From Pseudomonas guariconensis (GTDB lineage Bacteria > Pseudomonadota > Gammaproteobacteria > Pseudomonadales > Pseudomonadaceae): 64,000 bases of DNA. Below the pieces are notes generated by a model. That model was given only the letters and a program-made list of their open reading frames with translations, did not search any database and was not told the DNA's origin. Made by a program: the position numbers and the translations under genes. Positions 63,319 to 64,000 of the stretch are shown here, in pieces; positions within the stretch are counted from its first letter, which is position 1, and every line of letters begins with the position of its first letter. The stretch covers positions 1 through 64,000 of the forward strand of contig NZ_FMYX01000006.1 of assembly GCF_900102675.1 (NCBI RefSeq), given 5' to 3'.

Positions 63319-64000
63319 GCAAAGTCTTGCCCAGCGCATCATCATCGCCTTTGCGTTGATGAGCGCCCTGGTGGCCGGGGCCTTCGCTTTCGGCATCGTC
63401 GCCACGGTCCACCTGGTCGAGGAGCGTTTGATCTCCGCCGTGCTCGGTGGCGATCTGCAGCGCTTGTTGCGCATGGACAGCATCAGCGACTGGAGCCATC
63501 GGCCCCGTCCTGACCAGCTGTTCTACTTCAGTGGCGGGCGTGACGATTTCGAACTGCCCAAGGACTTGCGGCACCTGACGCCGGGCTTCCACGAGGTGTT
63601 CCGCGACCAGCTTTCCTATCACGCGATGGTCGAGATCGTCGATGGCCGGCGCTACGTGCTGCTGCAGGACCAGAGCGATTTCGAAGAGCGCGAGCGGGTG
63701 CTGTTCGCGGTCGTGGTGGTGGGCTTCGTGCTCAGCCTGGTATTGGCGGTGACCCTGGGCTGGCTGTTGGCAAGGCGAGTGATGGCCCCGGTGATCCGCC
63801 TGGCCCGGCAGGTCCGCCACCGGGACCAGTTGCTGGGCCTGGCACCCCCGCTGGCCCCGGACTATGCCGCGGACGAGGTCGGGCAGTTGGCCGTGGCCTT
63901 CGACGATACGCTCGGCCGCTTGCGCGATGCACTGACCCGCGAGCGGTTGTTCACCAGCGATGTCAGCCATGAGCTGCGCACGCCGCTGATGGTGCTCGCC
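63308..64000 (+). CDS. colS: Sensor histidine kinase, ColS-like (3' end missing)
   Basis: 231 codons from the ATG at 63308, which overlaps the regulator by 11 bases, to the window end. Membrane helix 1 (about 10-32), periplasmic part of roughly 105 residues (FYFSGGRDDFELPKDLRHL), membrane helix 2 (about 137-158), HAMP, and the H-box TSDVSHELRTPLMV at the edge. Acidic E-x-x-E-like groups (VEER, FEERER) lie at both borders of the periplasmic part; ColS senses Fe3+/Zn2+ through an ExxE motif, so this supports the name only weakly. Confidence 0.72.
   Translation, partial: MEFKQSLAQRIIIAFALMSALVAGAFAFGIVATVHLVEERLISAVLGGDLQRLLRMDSISDWSHRPRPDQLFYFSGGRDDFELPKDLRHLTPGFHEVFRDQLSYHAMVEIVDGRRYVLLQDQSDFEERERVLFAVVVVGFVLSLVLAVTLGWLLARRVMAPVIRLARQVRHRDQLLGLAPPLAPDYAADEVGQLAVAFDDTLGRLRDALTRERLFTSDVSHELRTPLMVLA

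Overview
The window is a chromosomal segment of a fluorescent Pseudomonas, most likely of the P. putida group. Three things point there. The gene order (cysNC end, zapG, trpS, zapE, rplM-rpsI, petABC, sspAB, the dcw cluster, secA, argJ, yajQ, mscS, ampG, hugZ, fxsA, groESL, colRS) is the Pseudomonas core backbone as I recall it. A methionine gamma-lyase operon (mdeR/mdeAB) is present. Many gene ends carry REP palindromes of the 'GCGGGTTTACCCGC' type. Base composition is high-GC except for a lower-GC islet at about 136-1840. No tRNA, rRNA operon, CRISPR array, integrase or insertion sequence was seen.

Layout. 1-1840: the end of a CysNC/APS-kinase gene, then an accessory islet. The islet has two small paralogous lipoprotein genes and a decayed third copy, all on the minus strand. 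They flank a plus-strand pair made of a 35-residue membrane protein and a bulb-type lectin-like protein. 1838-6400: mdeR, mdeA and mdeB for methionine breakdown to methanethiol, ammonia and 2-oxobutyrate, then oxidation of the oxo acid. 6559-12805: zapG, a hydrolase, trpS, zapE, a GlxA/AraC-type regulator and an aldo/keto reductase. 13062-17937: rplM-rpsI, the cytochrome bc1 complex (petABC) and sspAB. 17991-21773 (minus): two small lipoproteins, gmhA/diaA, yraN and lpoA. 21962-23262: rsmI and the RNase P RNA gene.

23468-41354 is the complete division and cell wall (dcw) cluster: promoter, MraZ boxes, mraZ-rsmH-ftsL-ftsI-murE-murF-mraY-murD-ftsW-murG-murC-ddlB-ftsQ-ftsA-ftsZ, then lpxC. From mraZ to ddlB every neighbouring pair overlaps or abuts, which suggests strong translational coupling. 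A DciA-like gene and secA follow, divergently arranged around a 368-bp spacer that holds a run of predicted hairpins. Next come argJ, a GST, a Nudix/ThiE-like fusion, a panE-histidine kinase-pduO operon, yajQ, mscS, an MdfA-like pump, ampG, an alkyltransferase-like protein, a DUF481 outer-membrane protein, hugZ, fxsA, groESL behind a sigma-32 promoter and a structured leader, a PAP2 phosphatase, and a ColRS-like two-component pair cut by the window end.

Most of the window is well-known housekeeping DNA. The parts most worth following up are the lectin/small-membrane-protein/lipoprotein islet near the start and the structured spacer upstream of secA.
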